From positions 9,977 to 73,976 of the forward strand of contig CAMPGR010000001.1 of the NCBI GenBank assembly GCA_946885605.1: a stretch of 64,000 nt of DNA, read 5' to 3'. Within the stretch, counting starts at the first letter, position 1; every line of letters begins with the position of its first letter. The notes under the pieces were generated by a model, which made no database searches, was not told where the DNA came from, and saw only the letters and a program-made list of their open reading frames with translations. A program made the position numbers and the translations under genes. Source of the DNA: an uncultured Pseudomonadota bacterium (GTDB taxonomy: Bacteria > Pseudomonadota > Gammaproteobacteria > Burkholderiales > SG8-41). Of the stretch, positions 35,245 through 45,939 are shown in pieces.

Positions 35245-35930
35245 CAATGCAGCGCTGCCTCCTCCTCGACGTCCAGCGGCCAGTATCGCTCAGCGGTGAG
35301 CGCGTCGAGATGTCCCGGGCGTCCGGCTGAAGAGAGCCCGCGCAGCTGACTCGCATAGCAATAGACCGCCTTGCGTTTCGCGGAGGAGAGGCCCGCGTTG
35401 TTCAGCACGGGCTTTGAGACGCGGTGCGTGTGCGACAGGCGTGCAATCCGCTGCTGCACGAGTCCCGGGATGCTGCGGTAGAACGTGTCTTCATAGCAGA
35501 GCGACTGCAGCGGGGCACCCTCGTGCATGAGCGCAAGCGCCGCGCTGTGCGTGAGCTCGTGGTCGCTGTGGAAAAGGCCCAGCGGAAACACGACGATGTC
35601 GCATGCCGTTTCCTTCAGCGTCCGGCGCAGCGCGCGCGTCACTTCGAGACTGCGCGGTGTTTCGCCGTACTGCGCATCCGCGAACGACAGCCATACCGGC
35701 CGCGCATCGAGATGTGCAAGCGCGCTCTCGTCTTCGCGCCGGCGCGACATGACCGCCTCCCGGGCGCTGAGAAACCCGCACACCGCATCCCATTCGGTGA
35801 GACCGTGGAAGCGTTCCGGGATGCCGGCGAATACCGTCACGACGATGCTGCCCGGGTGTGCGGCGAGGAGGTCGCCGCATCCGAAGACCGCGTCATCGAG
35901 GTGGGGCGATATGACGAACAGTTTGTTCAT
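35244..35930 (-). CDS. PIG-L family deacetylase
   Basis: A 228-residue LmbE/PIG-L-like zinc hydrolase. Its first conserved block is ISPHLDDAVFGCG (His and Asp metal ligands) and the third ligand motif is FHSDHELTH. It would deacetylate an N-acetylated sugar or related metabolite. The ATG at 35930 puts the PHLDD motif near residue 9. A GTG at 35957 would add nine residues and overlap the next gene; it has a poor ribosome site. The gene is 14 bp from the GT2 gene behind it. Confidence 0.88.
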   Translation of the reverse strand: MNKLFVISPHLDDAVFGCGDLLAAHPGSIVVTVFAGIPERFHGLTEWDAVCGFLSAREAVMSRRREDESALAHLDARPVWLSFADAQYGETPRSLEVTRALRRTLKETACDIVVFPLGLFHSDHELTHSAALALMHEGAPLQSLCYEDTFYRSIPGLVQQRIARLSHTHRVSKPVLNNAGLSSAKRKAVYCYASQLRGLSSAGRPGHLDALTAERYWPLDVEEEAALH

Positions 35931-35944
35931 CCGCGGCAATCCGG

Positions 35945-36967
35945 CTATGCGACCCACACCCGGAACCGGATCGCGCCGACGATCCGCCAGAAGATCGCAA
36001 GCGGTGGAATGAGCGCCGAGGTGACGACCATCTCAGCGATATGGTCGAGCGCGCGCGAGGTGCGATGCAGCCGCCTGATGCACAACCAGCCCGTGATCGC
36101 GCACCATGCGGCCGTGGCGCCGAGCGCGAGCCGCGGGGCGCCGTGTGCCAACGCGAGTATCGCGGCGAGCGCAGATCCGACCGCAGCATAGTAGTCCCAG
36201 CGCGACGTCCGGCGGATGCGCGTGCGGTAGAGCGCCGGATGCTTGCGGTAGAGGAGCGCGTCGAACATGATCTTCCTCTGTTGCTTCAAGCTCACGCCCC
36301 ACGCTGCGGGACGAATGGGGTGAACGACAACGGCGTCGGATGCGTGCGCGATGCGCGCGCCGGCGCGCAGCATGCGAAACTGCAGATCGGAGTCTTCGCG
36401 CCATGCCATGGGGAAACGCTCGTCGAAACCGTTGAGCCGCTCGAGGGTCGCCCTCCGGCAGAAGCAGTTGGCCGTCACGAACTCGCCGTGCGTAAGACAG
36501 CTCGCGTCGAGCTCGTAATCGGTCGGCGAGGCGGGAAGCGGCATCATCACCCGGCCCGTGGCCGCGTGCGTTTCGGGTACGAACACCGCAATCCCTGCCT
36601 TCAGCCAGTTCGCGTCGGGTTGCGTATCGTCGTCGGTGAAGGCAACGATCCCGCCGCGTGCGCGGCGCCAGCCGCGATTGCGCGCCGCCGCAGGGCCATG
36701 AGGGCCGGGCGAGGGCACATACTGGATCAGGAGGCCCTGCCTCGCCGCGCCGGCTGCGAAGCGTTCCACCACCGTGCGTGTATCGTCGTCCGGCCCGTCG
36801 TCCACGACGATGATCTCGTAGGCGTGCAGCGCGAGCGTCTGGCGGCATAACGCGTCGAGGCAGCGCGCGAGTAACACGGGGCGCCCGCGCGTCGGAATGA
36901 CGACGGTGAGCGCGGGATCTTCCATGGACGTTGTGCGCAGCTGCCAGTTTGTTTCCATCAACATGTC
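35945..36967 (-). CDS. Glycosyltransferase family 2 membrane protein
   Basis: A 340-residue GT2 enzyme. It has LTVVIPTRGRPVLLARCL, IIVVDDGPDDDT and AFTDDDTQPDANW (DxD). ANCFCRRATLERLNGFDE and AWREDSDLQFRML complete the catalytic domain. The C-terminal third is hydrophobic (AVGSALAAILALAH, VVTSALIPPLAIFW), so the protein is membrane-anchored. The start is uncertain: ATG 36967 has GAGG upstream. The open frame begins at TTG 37069, three bases past the previous stop, and would add a Cys-rich segment; ATG 36925 would leave only the catalytic part. Confidence 0.8.
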   Translation of the reverse strand, partial: DMLMETNWQLRTTSMEDPALTVVIPTRGRPVLLARCLDALCRQTLALHAYEIIVVDDGPDDDTRTVVERFAAGAARQGLLIQYVPSPGPHGPAAARNRGWRRARGGIVAFTDDDTQPDANWLKAGIAVFVPETHAATGRVMMPLPASPTDYELDASCLTHGEFVTANCFCRRATLERLNGFDERFPMAWREDSDLQFRMLRAGARIAHASDAVVVHPIRPAAWGVSLKQQRKIMFDALLYRKHPALYRTRIRRTSRWDYYAAVGSALAAILALAHGAPRLALGATAAWCAITGWLCIRRLHRTSRALDHIAEMVVTSALIPPLAIFWRIVGAIRFRVWVA

Positions 36968-37072
36968 GCAAGCCTCATTCCAGCGGCAAGAGTAATCTCC
37001 ATGCACCGTCATGGTGCGGGGCGCGTTGCAAATGCCGCACCAGCGCGTGCAACGCTCTCCTTCGCTCAACGG

Positions 37073-38455
37073 CTAGACCCGGCTCGCGGCGAGCCTCAAG
37101 TCGGGCGTGGCGCGTGCCGGCATCGTTGCGCGCCCAATGCCGAAGTACTCGAAGCCTTCGTCGTACAGCTCGAGCTGGTCGTATAGATTGCGCCCGTCGA
37201 ACACGATGCGCTGGCGCATGGCACGCTTCAGGCGCTCGATATCGGGCTGCCCGAACTGCGGCCACTCGGTGACCAGGATCAGCGCATCCGCATCCTGCAC
37301 CGCCTCGTACTGCCCGGTGAGATTGAACCGTCCGCTTTCCAGCCAACAGGCCGGCAGGACGCGACGGGCGTTCGCCATCGCAGCGGGATCGTGGGCGTTT
37401 ATGATCGCGCCCGCCTCGATGAGGGCCCGCAGGACGGCGATCGATGGCGCCTCCCGCATGTCATCGGTACCGGGCTTGAATGCAAGGCCCCAGACCGCGA
37501 AGCGCAGGCCATGCAGCGAAGGCCCGAAACGGCGCCGGACTTTTTCGAAGAGCACACCTTTCTGCCGGCGGTTGCGCAGGTCGACGGCGCTCAGGATGGC
37601 GGGATCGAACCCCGCCTCGTACGCAGTGCGGATCAGCGCCCGGGTGTCTTTGGGCAGGCACGACCCGCCGTATCCGCAGCCCGGCTGCATGAAGGCGGGG
37701 CCGATGCGCGCGTCGCTCCCGATCCCGAGGCGCACGCTTTCGGCATCCACACCGAGCCGCTCGCAGATGCACGCGATTTCGTTCATGAACGAGATGCGGG
37801 TGGCGAGCATCGCGTTCGCAGCCTGCTTGGAGAGCTCCGCGTCGCGCACGCGCATGATCAGCAAGTGCTCCGCTCCGGGAAGGATGGGCGCATAGAGCTC
37901 GCGCAGCAGCGCGATCGCGCGTGCGCTGCGGCTTCCGATGACGACGCGGTCGGGATGCATGAAGTCATGGATCGCCGCGCCTTCCCGCAGGAATTCCGGG
38001 TTGAAGGCGACATCCACAGGGGTGCACACGCCGCGGCCGTGAAGTTGCTCGAGGATCGCCTCTTCCACGCGCTCCGTCGCACCAACCGGCACGGTGGAGC
38101 GCACGATAACCACAGCCCGATCCCGCAGCACGCATCCCACACTGCGCGCAGCACTCATGACTTGCGAGAGGTCCGGGGAACCGTCGGCGTTGGACGGCGT
38201 GCCGACGCTGATGAAGTAAAGCCGCGTGCCGCGCTCCGTCGCCGCGAGGTCGTCGACGAAGTCGAGTCGCCCTCCTGCGAGATTGCGACTCACAAGCTCA
38301 GGGAGGCCCGGCTCATGGATCGTGACGATACCGTTGCGAAGTGCGGAGACTTTCGCCGCGTCGCTGTCCACGCAGGTGACGAGATGGCCCATTTCGGCGA
38401 GGCAGGCGCCCGCGACCAGCCCGACATACCCCGTTCCGATTACGCAGATCTTCAT
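37073..38455 (-). CDS. ugd: UDP-glucose 6-dehydrogenase
   Basis: A 460-residue UDP-glucose dehydrogenase of the normal family size. It begins MKICVIGTGYVGLVAGACLAE for NAD. The conserved segments SVGTPSNADGSPDLSQV, EFLREGAAIHDFMHPDRVV and the catalytic cysteine block GCGYGGSCLPKDT are intact. The C-terminal domain has GLAFKPGTDDMREAPSI. It would oxidise UDP-glucose to UDP-glucuronate. This product feeds the UDP-xylose synthase at 30149. It is first in the minus-strand set of GT2, PIG-L and GT2 genes. Confidence 0.95.
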   Translation of the reverse strand: MKICVIGTGYVGLVAGACLAEMGHLVTCVDSDAAKVSALRNGIVTIHEPGLPELVSRNLAGGRLDFVDDLAATERGTRLYFISVGTPSNADGSPDLSQVMSAARSVGCVLRDRAVVIVRSTVPVGATERVEEAILEQLHGRGVCTPVDVAFNPEFLREGAAIHDFMHPDRVVIGSRSARAIALLRELYAPILPGAEHLLIMRVRDAELSKQAANAMLATRISFMNEIACICERLGVDAESVRLGIGSDARIGPAFMQPGCGYGGSCLPKDTRALIRTAYEAGFDPAILSAVDLRNRRQKGVLFEKVRRRFGPSLHGLRFAVWGLAFKPGTDDMREAPSIAVLRALIEAGAIINAHDPAAMANARRVLPACWLESGRFNLTGQYEAVQDADALILVTEWPQFGQPDIERLKRAMRQRIVFDGRNLYDQLELYDEGFEYFGIGRATMPARATPDLRLAASRV

Positions 38456-38460
38456 GAGCG

Positions 38461-39225
38461 TCAGAACGGGCGAACGTCATGGCCCGTACGGCGCTGCAGC
38501 TCGCGCAGCGCGGCGGCCACCGCAAGGCTGGAGAGCTGACCGAAGGCGATGTTGGCGAGCTGCCGGGCGAGCGGCACCTGCCGCGCCTCACCCGCCACGA
38601 TGGTCGTGCGCGCTTTCCGCTTGGTGAAGTAGCCTACGATGAAGCCGACGCCCGCGACGGCGGCGATCACCGAAGGCGTTGCGATCAGCTCTGGTGTTGC
38701 GCGTCGCGCCTCTCTCAGGCGCGTTTCGAGCTCCGCTTCCGAACGCATCAGCTCGCGCTCCCGGGGGCCCGGATTGAGGGGCGGCACGCCTTCGTCCGGG
38801 CGCGCGCCCCCGCTCTTGTCACTGCGCAACCGGTGCAGGCCGTAGGACGTGAACGGGAAGAACGGCGACTTGAGCGAGCGGTAGACGACGATAAGGGCGA
38901 TCACAGCGAGGAGCACGTTGGCGAGCGCGACGAGATACGCGGCCATCTCCCAGCGCCATCCGTGCGCCGCAGCGAGCCATGACGCCGTCGCGACACACAG
39001 CAAAAGCCAGCCGGCCACGAGCAGTATGCCGGCGATGACAAGGGCAACCGCGGTCCAGGCAACGCGCGCCGGAAGCTCACGTCCTTCTTCCGCGAACACC
39101 GCCGCGAAGTCGCCGGCGAAGCGGCGAACGGTGCGCGGCAATACGCCCCACAACGCGATGAGTTGGCGCAGCCCCGTGCGATCTACGCGAGGCGGGGCGG
39201 CATTCATCATGGCCTGAGGGGGCAT
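38461..39225 (-). CDS. Holin-X-like (phage holin III superfamily) membrane protein
   Basis: A 254-residue protein with two hydrophobic helices near residues 55-85 and 90-115 (LVIAGILLVAGWLLLCVA, VALANVLLAVIALIVVY), as in Actinobacterial holin-X/YqjE-type proteins. A Pro- and Glu-rich part follows, and a weak hydrophobic segment near 190-205 (VIAAVAGVGFIVGYF). The function is unknown; such proteins are often encoded next to ElaB/YqjD-like proteins. It sits 16 bp after the DUF883 gene. The first ATG of the ORF and the ATG at 39210 are both possible. It precedes ugd by 5 bp. Confidence 0.75.
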   Translation of the reverse strand: MPPQAMMNAAPPRVDRTGLRQLIALWGVLPRTVRRFAGDFAAVFAEEGRELPARVAWTAVALVIAGILLVAGWLLLCVATASWLAAAHGWRWEMAAYLVALANVLLAVIALIVVYRSLKSPFFPFTSYGLHRLRSDKSGGARPDEGVPPLNPGPRERELMRSEAELETRLREARRATPELIATPSVIAAVAGVGFIVGYFTKRKARTTIVAGEARQVPLARQLANIAFGQLSSLAVAAALRELQRRTGHDVRPF

Positions 39226-39241
39226 CGCTGGTGCGCCGCGC

Positions 39242-39493
39242 TCAGCGCATCAGCCGGCCGAGTATGAAGCCTGTCGCAAGCGCGAGCGCGAGCGTCTGCA
39301 CCGGATGCGCCGAGATGTAGTTATTGAGCTCGCTGGTGAGCTGCTGTCCGGACGTGCTCAAGCGGCGCGCGCTGTCGGAAGCGCGGTCAACGGCACGATG
39401 CGCGGTTTCGGTCGCGCGCTCGACGACGTCATGGGCCTGCTCGATCGTCCTATGAGCCTGCTCGCTGGCGCTGGCCGTCGTGGTCTGTTCCAT
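39242..39493 (-). CDS. DUF883 (ElaB/YqjD/YgaM)-type protein
   Basis: An 83-residue protein. The N-terminal two-thirds is an amphipathic helix, EQAHRTIEQAHDVVERATET and on. A C-terminal membrane anchor ALALATGFILGRLMR gives the family pattern. Members bind ribosomes at the inner membrane in stationary phase. ATG 39493 is preceded by AAAGGATC eight bases away; an open frame to 39628 is not conserved. It is likely co-transcribed with the holin-X-like gene. Confidence 0.85.
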   Translation of the reverse strand: MEQTTTASASEQAHRTIEQAHDVVERATETAHRAVDRASDSARRLSTSGQQLTSELNNYISAHPVQTLALALATGFILGRLMR

Positions 39494-39808
39494 GGCGTGA
39501 TCCTTTCGCGAAGTTTTGCACATCCAATATTGCAAGGAGCGTGCCACCGGCGTTTGATCGAACGCCGCCATGGCTTTGCCGTACGATGGCCGGGCGCTCG
39601 CGGCACGCCTTACAAGTCGTGAGAGCAATTCTTACCGGAGGGCGCGACGGGTGACCCCTTCATCCGGTGGGGCGTCGCGGGCTTCGGGCGGCAAGCAACT
39701 GTCATGCATGACGGCGATCCGTGGTACGAAAGTTGCAACCGACAAACAGATGCGGTGTGAGCGACTCCATTCAAGTCGGCAACCGCGCATGGAGTCGAGG
39801 TCGCGCTT
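39494..39808. other. Intergenic region, 315 bp, divergent
   Basis: Between the DUF883 (minus) and YihY (plus) genes. It should hold both promoters. Short frames on each strand show no recognisable motif. No RNA gene or operator could be identified. Confidence 0.4.
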
Positions 39809-40723
39809 GTGATACCCGGCAAGTCCGCCTTGGGCCGCGCATGGCGGTACGTGAAAGCCGCATTCGTGCTCTGGCTCGACCGGGGAGCGGCGCGGCTCGG
39901 GGCCGCCGTCGCGTTCTATTCCATATTTTCGCTCGCGCCATTGCTGGTGATCGCGGTTCACTTCGCTGGCGTTTTTCTCGGCCCGGACTTCGCCCGCCAG
40001 CAGTTCCTCGATCAGATCGCCTCGCTCATGGGAGACCGGACGGCCGCGGTGGTGAATACCATGATCGACGCCGCCGTCAAGTCGGAGAAGGGCGGGTGGG
40101 CCGGCGCCATCAGCGCGGTGACGCTTTTCATCGGCGCGACCGGGGTGCTGGTCGAATTGCGCAACGCGCTCGACGCGATCCACGGCACGAAGCCGCCGGG
40201 CGGCATGTCGGCCATGGTGCGCGCACGCCTGTGGTCGTTTGCGCTGGCGCTTGCGATCGGCTTCCTCCTTCTCGTGTCTTTGATCGCAAGCGCCATCATC
40301 GCCGCGGCCGGGGCATGGATTATCGACCGCTATCCGGCGCTCGGAGTGATGACGCTACTGCTCAACTGGACGCTGTCGCTCGCGATTTTCTCGGCGCTGT
40401 TCGGCCTGCTGCTGCGGTGGCTGCCCTCAGAGCGCCAGCCGTGGTCGAGGGTGTGGCCCGGTGCGATACTCTCAGCCGTGCTCATGAGCGGGGGCAAGGA
40501 GCTGCTGGGGATCTATCTGGGACGCGCGGCTTTTTCCGATGCGTTCGGCGCCGCGGGGTCGCTGGTGGTGCTCGTGATGTGGATCTATTATTCGGTCCAG
40601 GTTTTCCTGTTCGGCGCCGCGTTCAACGAGGTGCGCGCGCAGCTCCGCCATCCGCGAACGGAGCCTTCCGCGCCGCCTTATCCACGGCCCGCCGGCAAAG
40701 ATCCCGAAGTGCGCGCAGGATAG
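39809..40723 (+). CDS. YihY/virulence factor BrkB family membrane protein
   Basis: A 304-residue membrane protein with about six transmembrane segments, of the YihY/BrkB family. It has RLGAAVAFYSIFSLAPLLVI (first conserved block), VTLFIGATGVLVELRNALD and the C-terminal AAGSLVVLVMWIYYSVQVFL. Members were once called RNase BN in error; their role is unknown. The start GTG 39809 has GAGG upstream. The C-terminal tail is Pro-rich and cytosolic. It converges on the small Cys-rich gene. Confidence 0.9.
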   Translation: MIPGKSALGRAWRYVKAAFVLWLDRGAARLGAAVAFYSIFSLAPLLVIAVHFAGVFLGPDFARQQFLDQIASLMGDRTAAVVNTMIDAAVKSEKGGWAGAISAVTLFIGATGVLVELRNALDAIHGTKPPGGMSAMVRARLWSFALALAIGFLLLVSLIASAIIAAAGAWIIDRYPALGVMTLLLNWTLSLAIFSALFGLLLRWLPSERQPWSRVWPGAILSAVLMSGGKELLGIYLGRAAFSDAFGAAGSLVVLVMWIYYSVQVFLFGAAFNEVRAQLRHPRTEPSAPPYPRPAGKDPEVRAG

Positions 40724-40742
40724 TAGTGCCGATCCCGGTTAG

Positions 40743-40927
40743 TCACGCCGATCCCGGTTCGGGAACGACCTCGCAATTGAGCTGGTCGTTACGCGCAGTG
40801 CAATCGGTGCACAGCATCTCGCGCGCCGGCTCGATCGTCCGTTCTTCATAAGCACGGTCCGGCCATGCCGGGCAGTTGCGGCAGAAGTGCCAGATTCGCT
40901 CACCTTTGTGACGGCGGTAGATCATGC

Positions 40928-40931
<4 letters not shown>
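40743..40931 (-). CDS. Small zinc-ribbon-like protein
   Basis: A 62-residue protein with two cysteine pairs, HFCRNCPAWP and CTDCTARN, and another Cys near residue 53. This suggests a small zinc-binding fold. Its ATG overlaps the stop of the glycoside hydrolase gene (ATGA), so the two are coupled. Similar small proteins with an HFCRNC motif occur in other betaproteobacteria, to my recollection, but I know no function. It may be the terminal gene of the trehalose/glucan operon. Confidence 0.6.
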
Positions 40932-42577
<1,646 letters not shown>

Positions 42578-42618
42578 CGATACTCCCCGAAATGCCGCCC
42601 TCGTGTGTGCCTCTCGCT

Positions 42619-44328
42619 TCAACAATGGCGCACGCCTTCGAGCCTGAACCAGCGGTAACCGTACCCATCGAGTTCGAACTGTCGGTTCTCTCCGCTCTGC
42701 GCCTCGTAAACTTTGTCGCCGAAGAGGTCGGTGAGCTCTCCGGCCTCTTGGTCATTGAGCCCGACATGGACCCGGCACGGCCGATCGGCGAGGTTGTGCA
42801 GGAGAACTGTCGTATTGCCCTCGCAGCTCGTGCGGTGGGCAAACACGGCGGGATCGTTTGTTTCGATAAGCCTCAGCTCGCCCCAGCCGATCTCAGGGCA
42901 CGACTGTCTTACGTCCGACAGCCGCCTGATCCAGCTCAGCAGCGAATCCGGATCTCGTTGTTGGGCGATCACGTTGGCGCTCGCCGCACCGTAGTTGCCC
43001 GTCATGACAACAGGGTGAATGAGCCGTTCCTCGGAGACCGTCGAGAATCCGCCGTTGCGCTCGTGCGACCATTGCATGCAGGTGCGCACGGGCCAGCGCT
43101 CGGGTAGCGAGAGATCGTCTCCCATGCCGATTTCGTCCCCGTAGTAGATCACCGGCGCGCCGGGCAGGCTGAACATGAGGCTGTAGGCGAGCTCGATGCG
43201 GCGCCGGTTCCCGCCGAGCATCGGCGCGAGGCGGCGCCGGATGCCGCGTTCATAGAGCCTCATGTCCCGGTCGCCGGCAAAGGCCGCATAGCACTCCCCG
43301 CGCTCCTCCGACGTCAAGCGGCCCAGATCGAGCTCGTCGTGGTTTCGCAGGAAGTGCGCCCATTGTCCAAGTTGCGGGAGCTTGGGAAGCAGCTTCACTC
43401 CCCGAGTGAGCGGTTCGGCGCGGCGGCGCGCAAAGGCGAGAAACACATACTGGTTGACGAGGAACGCAAAGAGCATGTGGATGCGCGAACCGTCACCGAG
43501 GTACTCCGGCATCTCCGCGGGCAACACGTTCGCTTCCGCGAGCAGTATCGCGTCGCCCTTGCGCCACGACAGGAAGTTGCGCAGCTCGCTGAAGAATTCG
43601 TAACGCGCCTGCGTCGGGCGGCCGGGGCGCACCTCCTGCACCACAAACGGCGCGGCATCGATGCGAAAACCCGACACGCCCAGCTCGAGCCAGAAGCCCA
43701 CGATCTTGAAAATCTCGTCGCGCACCCGCGCGCATGCGATGTTGAGGTCAGGCTGGTGCGGATAGAAGCGGTGGAAGTACCACGCTCGGGCACGGGGGTC
43801 GTACGTCCACACGCTCGACTGGAATCCGGGGAACACGACCCCGCCATTCGTGTCGAGCGGCTTGGTCCTGGACCAGACGTAATAGTCGCGATAGGGCGAG
43901 TGCGGATCGGCGCGCGCATTCCGGAACCAGGGATGCTGGTCGGAGGTATGGTTGATGGGCAAATCTATGATGAGCCGGAGCCCCCGCAGCCGCGCCTGAT
44001 GGCTGAACTCGACGAAATCGCCGAGCGTTCCGAGTTCCGGCGCGACATCGTAATAGTTCGTGACGTCGTAACCGTGGTCGAGCCGGGGGCTCGGATAGAA
44101 GGGCAACAGCCAAATGCAATCCACGCCGAGCTTCGCGATATGGTCGAGGCGTTCGGTGAGACCCTTGAAGTCCCCGATGCCGTCCTCGTCGCCGTCCATG
44201 AAGCTCGCGACATTGAGGCTGTAGATGATGGTGTTCTTGTACCAGAGATCGAGCAAGTGGTCGCTCCCGCTCGCGTGGGTGCCCTGCCGCGTTATGCCGG
44301 GGCGCCGCCGCGCAACTTTGCGCGGCAT
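42619..44328 (-). CDS. GH13 trehalose synthase-like/alpha-amylase family protein
   Basis: A 569-residue GH13 protein. The start of the catalytic barrel, DLWYKNTIIYSLNVASFMDG, is like trehalose synthase. Catalytic motifs are IIDLPINHTSD, GFRIDAAPFVV (Asp), LLAEANVLPAE (Glu) and FLRNHDELD (Asp). It lacks the long C-terminal maltokinase domain sometimes fused to TreS, so it would be a free-standing enzyme interconverting maltose and trehalose, or a close relative. The start is uncertain: ATG 44328 has no good ribosome site and overlaps the GT9 end, while TTG 44256 has GGGAG seven bases upstream. Confidence 0.85.
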   Translation of the reverse strand: MPRKVARRRPGITRQGTHASGSDHLLDLWYKNTIIYSLNVASFMDGDEDGIGDFKGLTERLDHIAKLGVDCIWLLPFYPSPRLDHGYDVTNYYDVAPELGTLGDFVEFSHQARLRGLRLIIDLPINHTSDQHPWFRNARADPHSPYRDYYVWSRTKPLDTNGGVVFPGFQSSVWTYDPRARAWYFHRFYPHQPDLNIACARVRDEIFKIVGFWLELGVSGFRIDAAPFVVQEVRPGRPTQARYEFFSELRNFLSWRKGDAILLAEANVLPAEMPEYLGDGSRIHMLFAFLVNQYVFLAFARRRAEPLTRGVKLLPKLPQLGQWAHFLRNHDELDLGRLTSEERGECYAAFAGDRDMRLYERGIRRRLAPMLGGNRRRIELAYSLMFSLPGAPVIYYGDEIGMGDDLSLPERWPVRTCMQWSHERNGGFSTVSEERLIHPVVMTGNYGAASANVIAQQRDPDSLLSWIRRLSDVRQSCPEIGWGELRLIETNDPAVFAHRTSCEGNTTVLLHNLADRPCRVHVGLNDQEAGELTDLFGDKVYEAQSGENRQFELDGYGYRWFRLEGVRHC

Positions 44329-45278
44329 TGCGCGAGCACTTGGGGGCCCTGGGTTCCGGCGGGATCCCACACCGAAGCATGCAGGTGGCGATCGAGCGGC
44401 GCCCAGCGGTCGATTTCGGAAGCGCGAAAGATCACCACGCTCGGCACGCGTAGCGCCGCCGCGATATGCGAGACGCTCGTATCGTTCGTGACGAGGAGTC
44501 GGGCGTGGCCCACAAGCGCGGCGAGCGCGCCGAGAGAGATCGGGGCCGCTGCATCGATCGCAGAAGAGCGCATTGCGGCACGAATCGCTGCTGTAATCGG
44601 TCGCTCCTCAACTGAGCCGGTGAGAACCACGGTGAAGCGGAACTCTTCCGCCAGGGCGTCCGCGAGTCTTGCAAACTGCCGAATGGGCCAGCGCTTCGCC
44701 GGATCGCGCGCGCCGGCATGCAGGCAGAGGTAGCGGCCCTTTTTGAGCGAGCGAAGCAGCGGCACGCACTCCAATTCCTCCTCGTCGTCCGCGCAAAGCG
44801 GGAACTCGAGATGCTCGCCGGCGTGCGGAGCGCCCAGAAAGCGCGCCAGGTTCACTAGGCGGCGTATTTCATGCCCGTTCTCGGGATAGCGCATGAAGCG
44901 GGCTCTGCTGTTTAGCTCGCCATCACAGAACCCTGCGATTCGCCTTGCGCCCATTTGAGCCACGATGCCGTTCGTCACCGTACCGTTCCCGTGCATCTGG
45001 ATAACGAGATCGAAACGCTGCGCCCTCATCCGATGCAGGAATTGAGCGGCAGCCGCGTCGTCGGGCCGCTGTTCCACGAGCCCGGGAAAGCCGGGAACGG
45101 GTACGAACGCATCGAGGTAATGCCCGAAACGCGCCACAAAGCGCTCCGCCCAGGGCAGTCCGAAGAGGGTGATGCAGGCCTCAGGAAAGCCGCGCCGCAG
45201 CGAGCGCAGCGCCGGAACTGCACACAGCATGTCGCCCACTTGCAGCGCTCGCAGCACCCCTATCCTTATCCGGCGCAC
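44292..45278 (-). CDS. Glycosyltransferase family 9 protein, copy C
   Basis: A 328-residue GT9 enzyme. It has IGVLRALQVGDMLCAVPALR, FGLPWAERFVARFGHYLDAF, HAGARDPAKRWP and TNDTSVSHIAAALRVP. It is a clear paralogue of copy B at 28053. It lacks the C-terminal Cys-rich CxxC motif found in copies A and B. GTG 45278 is used. It is the first gene of a minus-strand set with two GH13 genes behind it. The acceptor is unknown. Confidence 0.86.
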   Translation of the reverse strand: MRRIRIGVLRALQVGDMLCAVPALRSLRRGFPEACITLFGLPWAERFVARFGHYLDAFVPVPGFPGLVEQRPDDAAAAQFLHRMRAQRFDLVIQMHGNGTVTNGIVAQMGARRIAGFCDGELNSRARFMRYPENGHEIRRLVNLARFLGAPHAGEHLEFPLCADDEEELECVPLLRSLKKGRYLCLHAGARDPAKRWPIRQFARLADALAEEFRFTVVLTGSVEERPITAAIRAAMRSSAIDAAAPISLGALAALVGHARLLVTNDTSVSHIAAALRVPSVVIFRASEIDRWAPLDRHLHASVWDPAGTQGPQVLAQCRAKLRGGAPA

Positions 45279-45344
45279 GTCCGTCCGGCGCGCGCTATGA
45301 GGATCGAGTCGCTACGTTCACTGCACGCGGGGCGAAGGGGACGC

Positions 45345-45782
45345 CTAGCTGCCCGATTGCGAGTGCTGGCCGCCCGGTGAGGAGATGTCCGCTACCGCCC
45401 GGCCGGCGGTCGTGGCATTGGTCGTTTGCGCGAGATCTCCGATAGAAAGGATCCCGACGAGACGCTTCTCGCGGTTCACCACCGGCATGCGACGCACCTG
45501 CTCGTCGCCCATGTTGACCGCCACTTCGTCGAGATCCTGGTCCTCGTAGCAGTACAGCACCTCGCGGCTCATGACCTCGCGCACCTTGGTGCTCGGCGGC
45601 CTGTCCTCCGCCACGGCGCGCACCGCGATGTCGCGATCGGTGATCATCCCCACCAGGCGGTCGTTCTCGCCGACCGGCAGCACGCCCGCATCGATCTCGC
45701 TCATGATGCGCGCCGCCTCACAGATCGTTTGTTCGGGGTTCGCAACTCGCACATCGCTGCTCATCGCTTCGCTCACTCTCAT
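45345..45782 (-). CDS. CBS domain-containing protein
   Basis: A 145-residue protein with two CBS domains. The first begins MRVSEAMSSDVRVANPE and holds VLPVGENDRLVGMITDRDIA. The second has VREVMSREVLYCYEDQ and RMPVVNREKRLVGILSIGDL. CBS pairs bind AMP, ATP or other adenine nucleotides and sense energy state. The C-terminal 20 residues are low in complexity. ATG 45782 is supported by GGGAG six bases upstream; the ORF to 45899 is longer but not conserved. Confidence 0.9.
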   Translation of the reverse strand: MRVSEAMSSDVRVANPEQTICEAARIMSEIDAGVLPVGENDRLVGMITDRDIAVRAVAEDRPPSTKVREVMSREVLYCYEDQDLDEVAVNMGDEQVRRMPVVNREKRLVGILSIGDLAQTTNATTAGRAVADISSPGGQHSQSGS

Positions 45783-45939
45783 ACGCAACTCCCAAAAAAA
45801 TAAATTCGACTGCCTAAACGTGACTGCGCACGGCGTACCGCGGTTCGCCCATTCGCGCCGCACGCCGCTCCAAAGCAAACGCTGTGCCAGGGAAGACATC
45901 CGCAGGCCGGTTTGCGCCTGCAGGGTCGATGCGTAAGTT

